DNA of 7,178 nucleotides from Candidatus Zixiibacteriota bacterium (lineage in GTDB: Bacteria; Zixibacteria; MSB-5A5; CAIYYT01): contig JAGLUH010000211.1 of the NCBI GenBank assembly GCA_023134875.1, positions 1-7,178 on the forward strand. Direction: 5' to 3'. Position 1 is the stretch's first letter. The number at the start of each line of letters is the position of its first letter. This document shows positions 1-5,518 of this stretch, piece after piece. The notes beneath the pieces were generated by a model. The model was given only the letters and a program-made list of their open reading frames with translations, was not told the DNA's origin and made no database searches. Made by a program: the position numbers and the translations under genes.

Positions 1-1098
1 GTGGTCGCCAACCAGGCGCTGGACGAGTCACGGGCGCAGGTAGCAGCGCTGGTCGGCACGCAGCCTGAGAATATCATATTCACCTCCAGCGCAACCGAAG
101 CAAACAACCTTGCCATCCGGGGCTACTTAGAGGCGAACCCAGACCACGGCAGGCATATCATTATTTCTGAAATCGAGCATTACTCGGTGCTGAACCTCTG
201 CCGCAAACTGCAAGATGACGGCTATCAACTGACGCTCCTGCCGGTTGATAGAAATGGATTTCTGCAGCCCGATACGCTGAAGACAGCACTCAGAGATGAT
301 ACCGTGCTAATCTCGATTCAGCACGCGTCCTCCGAAATCGGCACCATTCAGGATATTAAACAACTGGCGGCGATTGCTCGCGCGCATGGCATCTTCTTCC
401 ACACTGACGCGACCGCTTCAGCCGGCAATCTGCCGGTTAATGTGATCGAACTGGACGTGGACGCTCTAACCCTGTCGGCTCACAATTTCTATGGTCCCAA
501 GGGGGTCGGTGCGCTTTATCTGCGGCAGGGCAATAGGATTGCGGCGCAGATGATCGGTGGGTTCCAGGAGAAGGGTTATCGCTCGGGGACAGAGAATTTG
601 CCGGGTATCGTTGGGATGGCCCGGGCTGCCGAGCTGGCATTAGCGGAAATGTCTGAGCGGATTGAGAAACTCAGGGGATTGCAGAGAAAGCTGTGGACCG
701 GCTTGGAGAAGAAATACGACTTCCTCCATTTTACCGGCCATCCGGAAAGACGGCTGCCCGGTCATGTCAGTTTCTGGATCGAATACATCGAGGGGGAGTC
801 GCTGCTTCTGATGCTGAACTTCCACGGCATCCAGAGCGCGTCCGGCTCCGCTTGTTCTTCCAACCTGCGAGCCGAGGACGAAAAGGATTTGGCTGCCTCG
901 CATGTCCTGACGGCGGTCGGTGTGCCGGAGGAGTACTGCTCCGGGTCGCTCACTATCTCTATGGGCAAGGACAACAGCGCCGACCAGGTTGATTACCTGC
1001 TGGGCGTGTTCCCTGATGTTGTCCAGCGGCTTCTGGCGATGTCGCCGCTCTACGCCGACAAGCTGAAAGGCAATGACCCTTACAAGGGCAACAAATAG
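1..1098 (+). CDS. iscS: IscS/NifS-type cysteine desulfurase homologue lacking the PLP lysine (5' partial)
   Basis: Class V aminotransferase-fold protein of the IscS/NifS family, which normally takes sulfur from cysteine and passes it to IscU. The reading frame is open at the window edge and alignment by eye suggests about 40 N-terminal residues are missing, so the GTG at base 1 is not the real start. In-window landmarks: TEANN (32-36), H60 of the EHxSVL motif, D136 of DAT, RSGTEN (194-199), and catalytic C285 in GSACSS. The lysine that binds PLP in the SxHK-(F/I)-YGPKG motif is Asn (N162, AAT at 484-486). The Gln usually following DAT is Ala (A139) and the usual NNEIG reads SSEIG (110-114). 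The frame is otherwise intact, so this is not a decayed pseudogene. From memory, A. fulgidus IscS also lacks this lysine and shares the DATA variant and the SPLY C-terminal ending. Sulfurtransfer by the normal PLP chemistry is therefore doubtful; a scaffold or cysteine-ligand role with the adjacent IscU is more likely. The family call is secure; activity is not. Confidence 0.93.
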   Translation: MVANQALDESRAQVAALVGTQPENIIFTSSATEANNLAIRGYLEANPDHGRHIIISEIEHYSVLNLCRKLQDDGYQLTLLPVDRNGFLQPDTLKTALRDDTVLISIQHASSEIGTIQDIKQLAAIARAHGIFFHTDATASAGNLPVNVIELDVDALTLSAHNFYGPKGVGALYLRQGNRIAAQMIGGFQEKGYRSGTENLPGIVGMARAAELALAEMSERIEKLRGLQRKLWTGLEKKYDFLHFTGHPERRLPGHVSFWIEYIEGESLLLMLNFHGIQSASGSACSSNLRAEDEKDLAASHVLTAVGVPEEYCSGSLTISMGKDNSADQVDYLLGVFPDVVQRLLAMSPLYADKLKGNDPYKGNK

Positions 1099-1154
1099 TC
1101 CTCTAACGTATGGGGGCGGTAATAACAGTCTGGCATCGGGCTGATGATTTCACT

Positions 1155-1181
1155 TTGAATCTCGATTATTGGGTGTATATT
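1155..1181 (+). promoter_or_regulatory. possible promoter upstream of iscU
   Basis: TTGAAT (1155-1160) and TATATT (1176-1181) are separated by 15 bp in the AT-rich 135-bp gap between the IscS and IscU genes, about 50 bp before the IscU start. The spacer is short for sigma70. The same two hexamers, 16 bp apart, precede the minus-strand methyltransferase gene, which slightly raises their credibility. IscU may instead be read only from the upstream iscS promoter. Confidence 0.3.
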
Positions 1182-1233
1182 AATTAGTTGTATTTGAGCT
1201 GGTTTTGATACAAGTGAATCGGTTGGAGTAACT

Positions 1234-1632
1234 ATGGCAGATAAAGCTTTCCCATATTCAGATAAAGTGATGGAGCACTTTCTCAACCCTCGCAACATGG
1301 GTGAGATTGAAGACGCCGACGCTATCGGTGATGTCGGCAATCCCGCTTGCGGTGATATGATGCGGCTCTATCTAAAAATCGAGAATGATATTATCGTCGA
1401 CGCCAAGTTCAAGACCTTTGGTTGCGGCGCGGCGATTGCCAGTTCGTCGATGTTGACCGAGTTGCTCAAAGGAAAAAGTCTTGATGAAGCCAGGGAAATC
1501 TCCAACCAGGCGGTGGTTGAGGCGCTTGACGGCCTGCCGCCGGTGAAGATACATTGCTCGGTGATGGCGGAAGAAGCGCTGGCCAAAGCGCTGGAGAATT
1601 ATTACGCCAATCTGAAGAAAAAGAGAAACTGA
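1234..1632 (+). CDS. iscU: IscU-type Fe-S cluster assembly scaffold protein
   Basis: Cytoplasmic scaffold of 132 residues, the usual length for IscU, on which [2Fe-2S]/[4Fe-4S] clusters are built before transfer to client proteins. All expected active-site elements are visible: C39 and D41 in GNPACGD, C64 in [12 protein letters not shown]107-C108 in KIHCS, and the LPPVK motif (101-105) recognised by the HscA chaperone in Proteobacteria. No hscA, hscB or ferredoxin gene is in the window. There is no NifU-type C-terminal domain. The ATG follows GGAG (1225-1228) at 5-nt spacing. The gene lies 135 bp after the lysine-less IscS homologue and 92 bp before miaB, a pairing consistent with the minimal IscS-IscU type systems described for anaerobic archaea and bacteria. 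Because the local IscS partner probably cannot mobilise sulfur by PLP chemistry, sulfide may come from another source (inference). Confidence 0.95.
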   Translation: MADKAFPYSDKVMEHFLNPRNMGEIEDADAIGDVGNPACGDMMRLYLKIENDIIVDAKFKTFGCGAAIASSSMLTELLKGKSLDEAREISNQAVVEALDGLPPVKIHCSVMAEEALAKALENYYANLKKKRN

Positions 1633-1694
1633 AGCTGCATACTAAGAAACATTCCTTGCCGGCTTTATTCTAGTAACTGACGCGGCGGAGTTCT

Positions 1695-1712
1695 ATGCCT
1701 GCGGTGATGTAG
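1695..1712 (+). other. five-codon leader ORF in the miaB frame, ended by an amber codon
   Basis: ATG at 1695 sits 4 nt after GGAG (1687-1690), a better ribosome site than any in front of the miaB starts. It reads Met-Pro-Ala-Val-Met and then TAG (1710-1712). It is in the same frame as miaB, and after the TAG the frame stays open through the TTG (1725) and ATG (1737) start candidates. It could be a true leader peptide with reinitiation at miaB, the original miaB start broken by a point change, or a sequence error. Nothing here suggests amber is a sense codon: the dockerin-type gene in this window ends in TAG. Confidence 0.4.
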
Positions 1713-1724
1713 CTGCCGCAGCCA

Positions 1725-3059
1725 TTGACTACACAAATGGGCGCAGCAAAGGTATATATCGAAACCTATGGCTGTCAGATGAATGAGTATGACAGCGAAA
1801 TCGTCAGGCGTGTGCTCACCGGCAATGGGTACGATTTCACCGACACACCTGAAGATGCCGACATCATATTCCTGAATACCTGTGCCGTGCGCGCAAACGC
1901 CCAGCGCAAGGTTCTCCAGCGCATTGATCTGTTTAAGAAACTGAAAGGACGCAAGCAGGGATTGCTGATCGGGGTGCTCGGTTGCGTGGCCCAGAACCTA
2001 AAGACGGAATTGTTCAATAGCGGTATCGGAGTCGACGTCGTTGCCGGGCCGGATAGTTACCGCACACTTCCTGAATTGCTGCGCCGGGTACAGGAGACTA
2101 AAGAAACAAGGTGTGCGACGACACTCTCCGTGGAGGAAACCTATAGCGATCTCTTTCCCGCGCAGCAGTCGGGTAAGGTCAACGCCTGGGTGGCGGTGAT
2201 GCGCGGTTGTGATAATTTCTGCAGCTTCTGCGTCGTGCCCTATACGCGGGGGCGGGAACGATGTCGCGCACCGGATAATATCATCGAAGAGATCACCGCC
2301 CTGGCGGCGAAAGGGTATAAGCAGGTGACCCTGCTGGGACAGAATGTGAATTCATATAAATATGAGGGCTTCACTTTCGCCCAGCTGATCAGCGCCGTCA
2401 GCCGGATTGAGGGTATCAGGCGGATTCGTTTTACCTCGCCTCATCCGAAGGATTTCCCCGATGATCTTCTGGAAGTGGTCGCTGATAACGACAAGGTCTG
2501 CAAGCATATCCACCTGCCGCTTCAGTCAGGCAATACCCGCATTCTGCAGATGATGAATCGTACTTACAGCAAAGAAGAGTACCTGGCGCTTGCTCACCGA
2601 ATGCGAGAAAGGATTGGAAATCTTGCCCTAACCACCGATATCATCGTCGGTTTTCCCACTGAGACCAGGGAGGAGTACGAGGACACGCTGGATGTAATGC
2701 GTCAGGTCGAATTTGATGCCGCCTTCATGTTCAAATACTCCGAGCGTGCGGGAACTGCAGCCGCACAGAAATACCCTGATGATATATCAGCGGCAGAGAA
2801 GACCGACCGGATCACCCGTCTCGTCGATCTGCAGCGCAGCATATCTCTTGAACGCAATCAGCGACATTTGAACGAAACTTATGACGTGCTGGTCGAAGGT
2901 ACTGCCAGGAAGCCCGATCAATTGCGGGGTCGCAACGACGAAAATAAAATCGTCGTCTTCCCTGATAACGGCGCGCAGGCGGGCGATTTCGTAAATGTCA
3001 GGATTGAAGAAGTCACGCCGAACACGTTGATCGGTGTCGCCGTCCAGCCTGTGACCTGA
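1725..3059 (+). CDS. miaB: tRNA-2-methylthio-N6-dimethylallyladenosine synthase (MiaB)
   Basis: Radical-SAM methylthiotransferase that converts i6A37 to ms2i6A37 in tRNAs reading U-starting codons, using two [4Fe-4S] clusters. With the TTG start the protein is 444 residues, normal for MiaB. The N-terminal UPF0004 domain carries C17 (ETYGCQMN), C53 (NTCAVR) and C87 (GCVAQ), ligands of the auxiliary cluster. The radical-SAM cysteines C162, C166 and C169 lie in RGCDNFCSFCVVPYTRGRE, and a TRAM RNA-binding domain occupies roughly 380-441. The ETYGCQMN and PYTRGRE signatures favour MiaB over MtaB or RimO. The start is uncertain: TTG 1725 and ATG 1737 both lack a Shine-Dalgarno sequence, and the best one precedes the in-frame mini-ORF at 1695. 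Residues before K9 are not conserved, so ATG 1737 would also give a complete enzyme. It lies 92 bp after iscU and probably shares its transcript, tying an Fe-S client to the assembly genes. Confidence 0.96.
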   Translation: MTTQMGAAKVYIETYGCQMNEYDSEIVRRVLTGNGYDFTDTPEDADIIFLNTCAVRANAQRKVLQRIDLFKKLKGRKQGLLIGVLGCVAQNLKTELFNSGIGVDVVAGPDSYRTLPELLRRVQETKETRCATTLSVEETYSDLFPAQQSGKVNAWVAVMRGCDNFCSFCVVPYTRGRERCRAPDNIIEEITALAAKGYKQVTLLGQNVNSYKYEGFTFAQLISAVSRIEGIRRIRFTSPHPKDFPDDLLEVVADNDKVCKHIHLPLQSGNTRILQMMNRTYSKEEYLALAHRMRERIGNLALTTDIIVGFPTETREEYEDTLDVMRQVEFDAAFMFKYSERAGTAAAQKYPDDISAAEKTDRITRLVDLQRSISLERNQRHLNETYDVLVEGTARKPDQLRGRNDENKIVVFPDNGAQAGDFVNVRIEEVTPNTLIGVAVQPVT

Positions 3060-3091
3060 TATGACCATTCTCTCTTGCCTGATGGGAAGAT

Positions 3092-3131
3092 GTCAAGCGG
3101 ACCGGCCGCTTGACTATTCCTTTCGTTTTTT
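3092..3131 (+). terminator. probable intrinsic terminator after miaB
   Basis: A perfect 9-bp inverted repeat, GTCAAGCGG (3092-3100) and CCGCTTGAC (3106-3114), has a 5-nt loop. A pyrimidine-rich stretch follows, ending in six T (3126-3131). The T run starts 12 nt after the stem, further than the textbook arrangement, so efficiency is uncertain. Its place 33 bp after the miaB stop and before the serpin promoter fits the end of the iscS-iscU-miaB unit. Confidence 0.55.
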
Positions 3132-3150
3132 CACATCGGCGGTTAAACAG

Positions 3151-3178
3151 TTGCAGCGCTGGTACGTTATTGTATAAT
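3151..3178 (+). promoter_or_regulatory. probable sigma70-type promoter of the serpin gene
   Basis: A consensus TATAAT (3173-3178) lies 16 bp after TTGCAG (3151-3156), which matches the -35 consensus only in its first three bases. A second TATAAT (3184-3189) sits 11 bp further within an exact repeat of GTATAATA (3172-3179 and 3183-3190), but has no evident -35. Transcription from here would give a leader of about 110-120 nt before the serpin ATG. Confidence 0.5.
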
Positions 3179-3200
3179 AGAAGTATAATATATGTGATCC

Positions 3201-3212
3201 ACCCGATAAGCT
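3201..3212 (+). repeat. left copy of a 12-bp direct repeat bracketing the serpin gene
   Basis: ACCCGATAAGCT here recurs exactly at 4607-4618. This copy continues with GAT, so GATAAGCTGAT (3205-3215) also matches 4553-4563 exactly. It lies in the serpin leader, just after the promoter. Confidence 0.7.
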
Positions 3213-3227
3213 GATGGACAGGGACCT

Positions 3228-3286
3228 CAGGTAGGGTCACTCAAATCCACCTGTTAGGTGGTGTACTTGTGTTATGATGAACACAA
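3228..3286 (+). promoter_or_regulatory. structured serpin mRNA leader with alternative hairpins
   Basis: CCACCT (3247-3252) can pair with AGGTGG (3256-3261) across a 3-nt loop. Alternatively CCACCTG (3247-3253) can pair with CAGGTAGG (3228-3235) with one bulged A; the two pairings exclude each other. A further perfect stem, TTGTGTT (3267-3273) with AACACAA (3280-3286), ends 4 nt before the AGGAGG ribosome site. The pairings are seen directly; a regulatory switch is inference. Confidence 0.35.
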
Positions 3287-3302
3287 TAACAGGAGGAATA
3301 CC

Positions 3303-4544
3303 ATGGTCAAGAAGATGATTTTAGTAGGTACAGTGGTGGTTGCTCTGCTGGCTTTACAATGTTCGGGCGAGCCGACTGATCCCGACAACAAAGAGACGCG
3401 GGAACTGACCAATGCCGAGAAAGTCCTGGTGCAGTCGGGTAACAGCTTCGGCTTGAAGCTGTTTCAGGAAATCGTCAACCAGGAGGCGGACAGTAATATC
3501 TTTATTTCTCCGTTAAGCGTAGCGATGGCGCTGGGCATGACCTATAATGGCGCGCGTAACGAGACGCAGCAGGCGATGCAAGAGGTACTGGAACTAAAAG
3601 GAATGACGTTACCTGACGTGAACGAGTCATATCGCACCCTGATCGATCTGCTGCTCAACCTTGACCCGAAGGTCAAGTTTCAAATCGCCAACTCGATCTG
3701 GTACCGTGACGGTTTGCCGGTCTACCCGGATTTTATCGATCTGAATCGGACCTACTTCGACGCAGAGGTAACGTCTCTTGACTTCAATGATCCGGCGGCG
3801 GTTGTTACGATCAACAACTGGGTGGATGAGAAAACGAATGGCAAAATCGACAAGATTATTGATAAGATCGGACCGCAAATGGTGATGTACCTGATAAACG
3901 CGATCTATTTCAAGGGCGATTGGACTGCCAAATTCGACACGGCAAATACGCGCCTCGATCTCTTCATCCTGTCTGACGGTTCCCCAACCAACTGTCAAAT
4001 GATGTTTCAGCACGGAGACTTTTTCTACTTTCGTGGCGATGGTTTCGCCGCTCTTGATTTGCCCTATGGTGACGGCAAGTACAGCATGACGATCTTCCTG
4101 CCTGACTCAGTCTCAGGAGTTGACGCCCTGATCGCCCAGTTCTCAGAGGTAAACTGGGAGGTGTGGTTCTCCAGTTTTCAGGAAACCGAGCTTGATGTCT
4201 TTCTGCCCAAGTTTGAACTTGAATATGAACTGAAACTGAATGACGTCCTCAGCGCACTGGGGATGGGGATCGCTTTTGATGAGTATGCGGCGGATTTCAG
4301 TGGCATTGCCCCCCTCACCTGTGGCAATCTCTATATTAGTGAAGTCAAGCATAAGACCTATGTCAAGGTCGACGAAGATGGTACCGAAGCGGCGGCGGTG
4401 ACTTCAGTCGGCATCGCTATTACTGGTGTGCTGCCACAGCCGCAGTTTCGTGCCGATCACCCCTTTACCTTTGTTATCAGGGAAAATCACTCCGGCACTA
4501 TTCTCTTTATCGGCAAGATAGTGGAGCCTGTCTGGGAAGGTTAA
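3303..4544 (+). CDS. secreted, probably membrane-anchored inhibitory serpin
   Basis: Serpin-family serine protease inhibitor of 413 residues, acting outside the cytoplasm. ATG 3303 is chosen because AGGAGG (3291-3296) lies 6 nt before it and a signal peptide follows at once: two lysines (3-4), a hydrophobic core (5-18), and C20 as a possible lipidation site. The residue before C20 is Gln, not a usual lipobox residue, so anchoring is probable rather than certain. Core landmarks include NIFISPLSVAMAL, the NWVDEKTNGKI helix and LINAIYFKGDW. The hinge GTEAAA (360-365) has small residues as in inhibitory serpins, and the C-terminal signature FRADHPFTFVI lies at 382-392. Counting from the hinge and checking against the alpha-1-antitrypsin spacing places the scissile bond at T374-G375. 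This suggests an elastase- or subtilisin-like target (inference). It has its own promoter and is followed by a palindrome in the convergent gap. It carries no dockerin, unlike some clostridial serpins. Confidence 0.95.
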   Translation: MVKKMILVGTVVVALLALQCSGEPTDPDNKETRELTNAEKVLVQSGNSFGLKLFQEIVNQEADSNIFISPLSVAMALGMTYNGARNETQQAMQEVLELKGMTLPDVNESYRTLIDLLLNLDPKVKFQIANSIWYRDGLPVYPDFIDLNRTYFDAEVTSLDFNDPAAVVTINNWVDEKTNGKIDKIIDKIGPQMVMYLINAIYFKGDWTAKFDTANTRLDLFILSDGSPTNCQMMFQHGDFFYFRGDGFAALDLPYGDGKYSMTIFLPDSVSGVDALIAQFSEVNWEVWFSSFQETELDVFLPKFELEYELKLNDVLSALGMGIAFDEYAADFSGIAPLTCGNLYISEVKHKTYVKVDEDGTEAAAVTSVGIAITGVLPQPQFRADHPFTFVIRENHSGTILFIGKIVEPVWEG

Positions 4545-4552
4545 CCAGCCGG

Positions 4553-4563
4553 GATAAGCTGAT
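4553..4563 (+). repeat. 11-bp copy of the serpin-flanking repeat
   Basis: GATAAGCTGAT matches 3205-3215 exactly and lies in the left arm of the convergent-gap palindrome, 9 bp after the serpin stop codon. Confidence 0.6.
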
Positions 4564-4606
4564 AACCCACACGTCGTCTGCGGCTTCAGTTGGGATTATC
4601 TGATAA

Positions 4607-4618
4607 ACCCGATAAGCT
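4607..4618 (+). repeat. right copy of the 12-bp direct repeat bracketing the serpin gene
   Basis: ACCCGATAAGCT is identical to 3201-3212 and in the same orientation. It lies in the right arm of the convergent-gap palindrome, 15 bp from the methyltransferase stop codon. Confidence 0.7.
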
Positions 4619-4632
4619 AACCAGAAGTGTGC

Positions 4633-5274
4633 TCAGGTGAGATTTTTCTTTTTGACCGCCAGCAGAAGACCATCACGGAGCGGCAGAATCGTGGTGATGG
4701 CGTCGCTTAAACCGTAGGTGTCACGGTTGACCGCCAGGACACCGGCAGTTGATTCGCGAGGAGTCTCTTCAGTGATGACCGCCCCGCTCCAGAGGGAATT
4801 GTCAGTTACCATAATACCACCACGACGCAGTTTCGGCCAGGCAATCGCCAAAGCTTGAGGATACTGCTCCTTGTCGATATCGTTGAGAATGATATCGAAC
4901 TCTCCTTTTGCCTCTCGCATGCTCTCTCTGGCATCACCCTGATGCCAGATAATTTTGTTAGCAACGCCGGCGGTCTTGTGATATTTCCTGCCACGCTCAA
5001 TGTTTTCCGGGTCAAATTCAGTGCAGTGAATCTGCCCGCCATCAGGCAAAACCAGCGACATCCAGAGAGCGGAGTAGCCAAAGCCGGAACCCATTTCAAA
5101 GACCCGCGTTGCTCCCGTCAGTATTACTAGCTGCTGCAGGAACCGACTTACCAAAGGGCCGATGATAGGAAACTGTTTCTCTCTGGCATACTCTTCCATC
5201 TCCTGCAAGACCGGATGTCGCGGTGGCGTTAAGCTGACAAGATACTCTACTATGGCAGGGTTAACGATGTCCAC
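4633..5274 (-). CDS. SAM-dependent O-methyltransferase, caffeoyl-CoA/catechol OMT-like family
   Basis: Class I, metal-dependent O-methyltransferase of 213 residues. The SAM-binding motif I reads VFEMGSGFGYS (58-68). The probable metal ligands are D132 in NDIDKEQY and D158-N159 in TDNSLWSG. The C-terminal LPLRDGLLLAVKKK matches the closing strands of this family. The frame is open back to a TTG at 5301, but GTG 5274 is the better start: AGAAGGAG (5288-5281) lies 6 nt before it, the protein then begins with MDIVNP, and the likely promoter would start transcription only a few bases before the TTG. Substrate is unknown. Bacillus TrmR (YrrM), which methylates 5-hydroxyuridine in tRNA, has a similar layout and the nearby miaB makes tRNA a tempting guess, but the GSGFGYSA signature is also seen in uncharacterised archaeal and actinobacterial relatives. 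The gene converges on the serpin, with an 88-bp gap between their stop codons. Confidence 0.9.
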   Translation of the reverse strand: MDIVNPAIVEYLVSLTPPRHPVLQEMEEYAREKQFPIIGPLVSRFLQQLVILTGATRVFEMGSGFGYSALWMSLVLPDGGQIHCTEFDPENIERGRKYHKTAGVANKIIWHQGDARESMREAKGEFDIILNDIDKEQYPQALAIAWPKLRRGGIMVTDNSLWSGAVITEETPRESTAGVLAVNRDTYGLSDAITTILPLRDGLLLAVKKKNLT

Positions 5275-5310
5275 GATTCTCTCCTTCTGAGATGCTCCCA
5301 AGTTTATCTG

Positions 5311-5338
5311 AATATACGAGAAACTGTGCTGGATTCAA
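5311..5338 (-). promoter_or_regulatory. probable promoter of the O-methyltransferase gene
   Basis: On the minus strand TTGAAT (5338-5333) and TATATT (5316-5311) are 16 bp apart. Transcription would start near 5304, leaving about 30 nt before the GTG at 5274, which fits the Shine-Dalgarno at 5288-5281. The hexamers are the same as those suggested upstream of iscU. Confidence 0.5.
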
Positions 5339-5371
5339 CTCTACTTCACTCGATTTTCCATACTTTTTCCT

Positions 5372-5504
5372 GTTACCTTTTGCCTGGCATTGCCGCGTAG
5401 CAGTCGGTAACCCACTGCTATGATGAGAGTCAAGCGAATGGGCAAGTCAGGAGCCTTACCGCGCACGGGTGAAAGGAATTTGTCGGAACCGCAGGGGTTC
5501 TGAC
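5372..5504 (-). repeat. non-coding stretch with several inverted repeats, possible structured RNA
   Basis: Read on the minus strand: GTCAGAACC (5504-5496) pairs with GGTTCCGAC (5490-5482) with one mismatch; GGTAAG (5460-5455) pairs with CTTGCC (5446-5441) using one G-U; TAGCAGT (5420-5414) pairs perfectly with ACTGCTA (5404-5398). The 9-nt loop of the last hairpin contains GTTACC (5411-5406), complementary to GGTAAC (5377-5372), allowing a pseudoknot. It lies between the dockerin-type gene and the methyltransferase promoter. No convincing gene occupies the stretch 5275-5518. It may be the 3' UTR of the upstream gene, a dispersed palindromic repeat, or a small RNA. Confidence 0.45.
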
Positions 5505-5518
5505 CTGCGAACTCCCCA

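Larger units (their letters stand above)
4539..4622. repeat. long imperfect inverted repeat in the convergent gap
   Basis: Arms of about 31 nt (4539-4569 and 4591-4622) begin and end with GGTTA/TAACC and share internal GGG/CCC and GATAA-CCCA/TGGG-TTATC blocks, with several mismatches. The centre holds a 21-nt non-repeated stretch. The second arm contains its own near-palindrome, GGGATTATC-T-GATAAACCC (4592-4610), with one mismatch. It spans the whole gap between the serpin stop and the methyltransferase stop, so a bidirectional terminator is plausible, although no T run abuts the stem. A small mobile or extragenic palindromic element is the alternative. Confidence 0.5.

Noticed and set aside
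1..1098. IscS homologue as a pseudogene
   Set aside because: No frameshift or stop over the visible 365 codons and conserved motifs elsewhere, including the catalytic Cys; a specialised protein is more likely.
1710..1712. TAG as a pyrrolysine or other sense codon joining the mini-ORF to miaB
   Set aside because: The dockerin-type gene in the window ends in TAG, miaB homologues need no such extension, and nothing in the window encodes amber decoding.
3172..3190. Two tandem promoters before the serpin
   Set aside because: Only the first TATAAT has any -35-like sequence at proper spacing; the second looks like a short local duplication of GTATAATA.
3258..3302. Longer serpin with a GTG start at 3258
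   Set aside because: It would read through the leader hairpin and ribosome site and place 15 charged residues before an otherwise classic signal peptide; AGGAGG points to ATG 3303.
3627..4013. 128-codon ORF antisense to the serpin
   Set aside because: No domain-like composition and fully overlapped by a well supported gene; a shadow of its codon use.
4643..4654. T-rich run as a terminator for the serpin
   Set aside because: It encodes the Lys-rich end of the methyltransferase on the other strand and has only a 4-bp stem (CTCA/TGAG) before it; the palindrome at 4539-4622 ends 20 nt earlier.
5275..5301. TTG start at 5301 for the O-methyltransferase
   Set aside because: It would be almost at the predicted transcription start with no ribosome site, while GTG 5274 has AGAAGGAG at ideal spacing.
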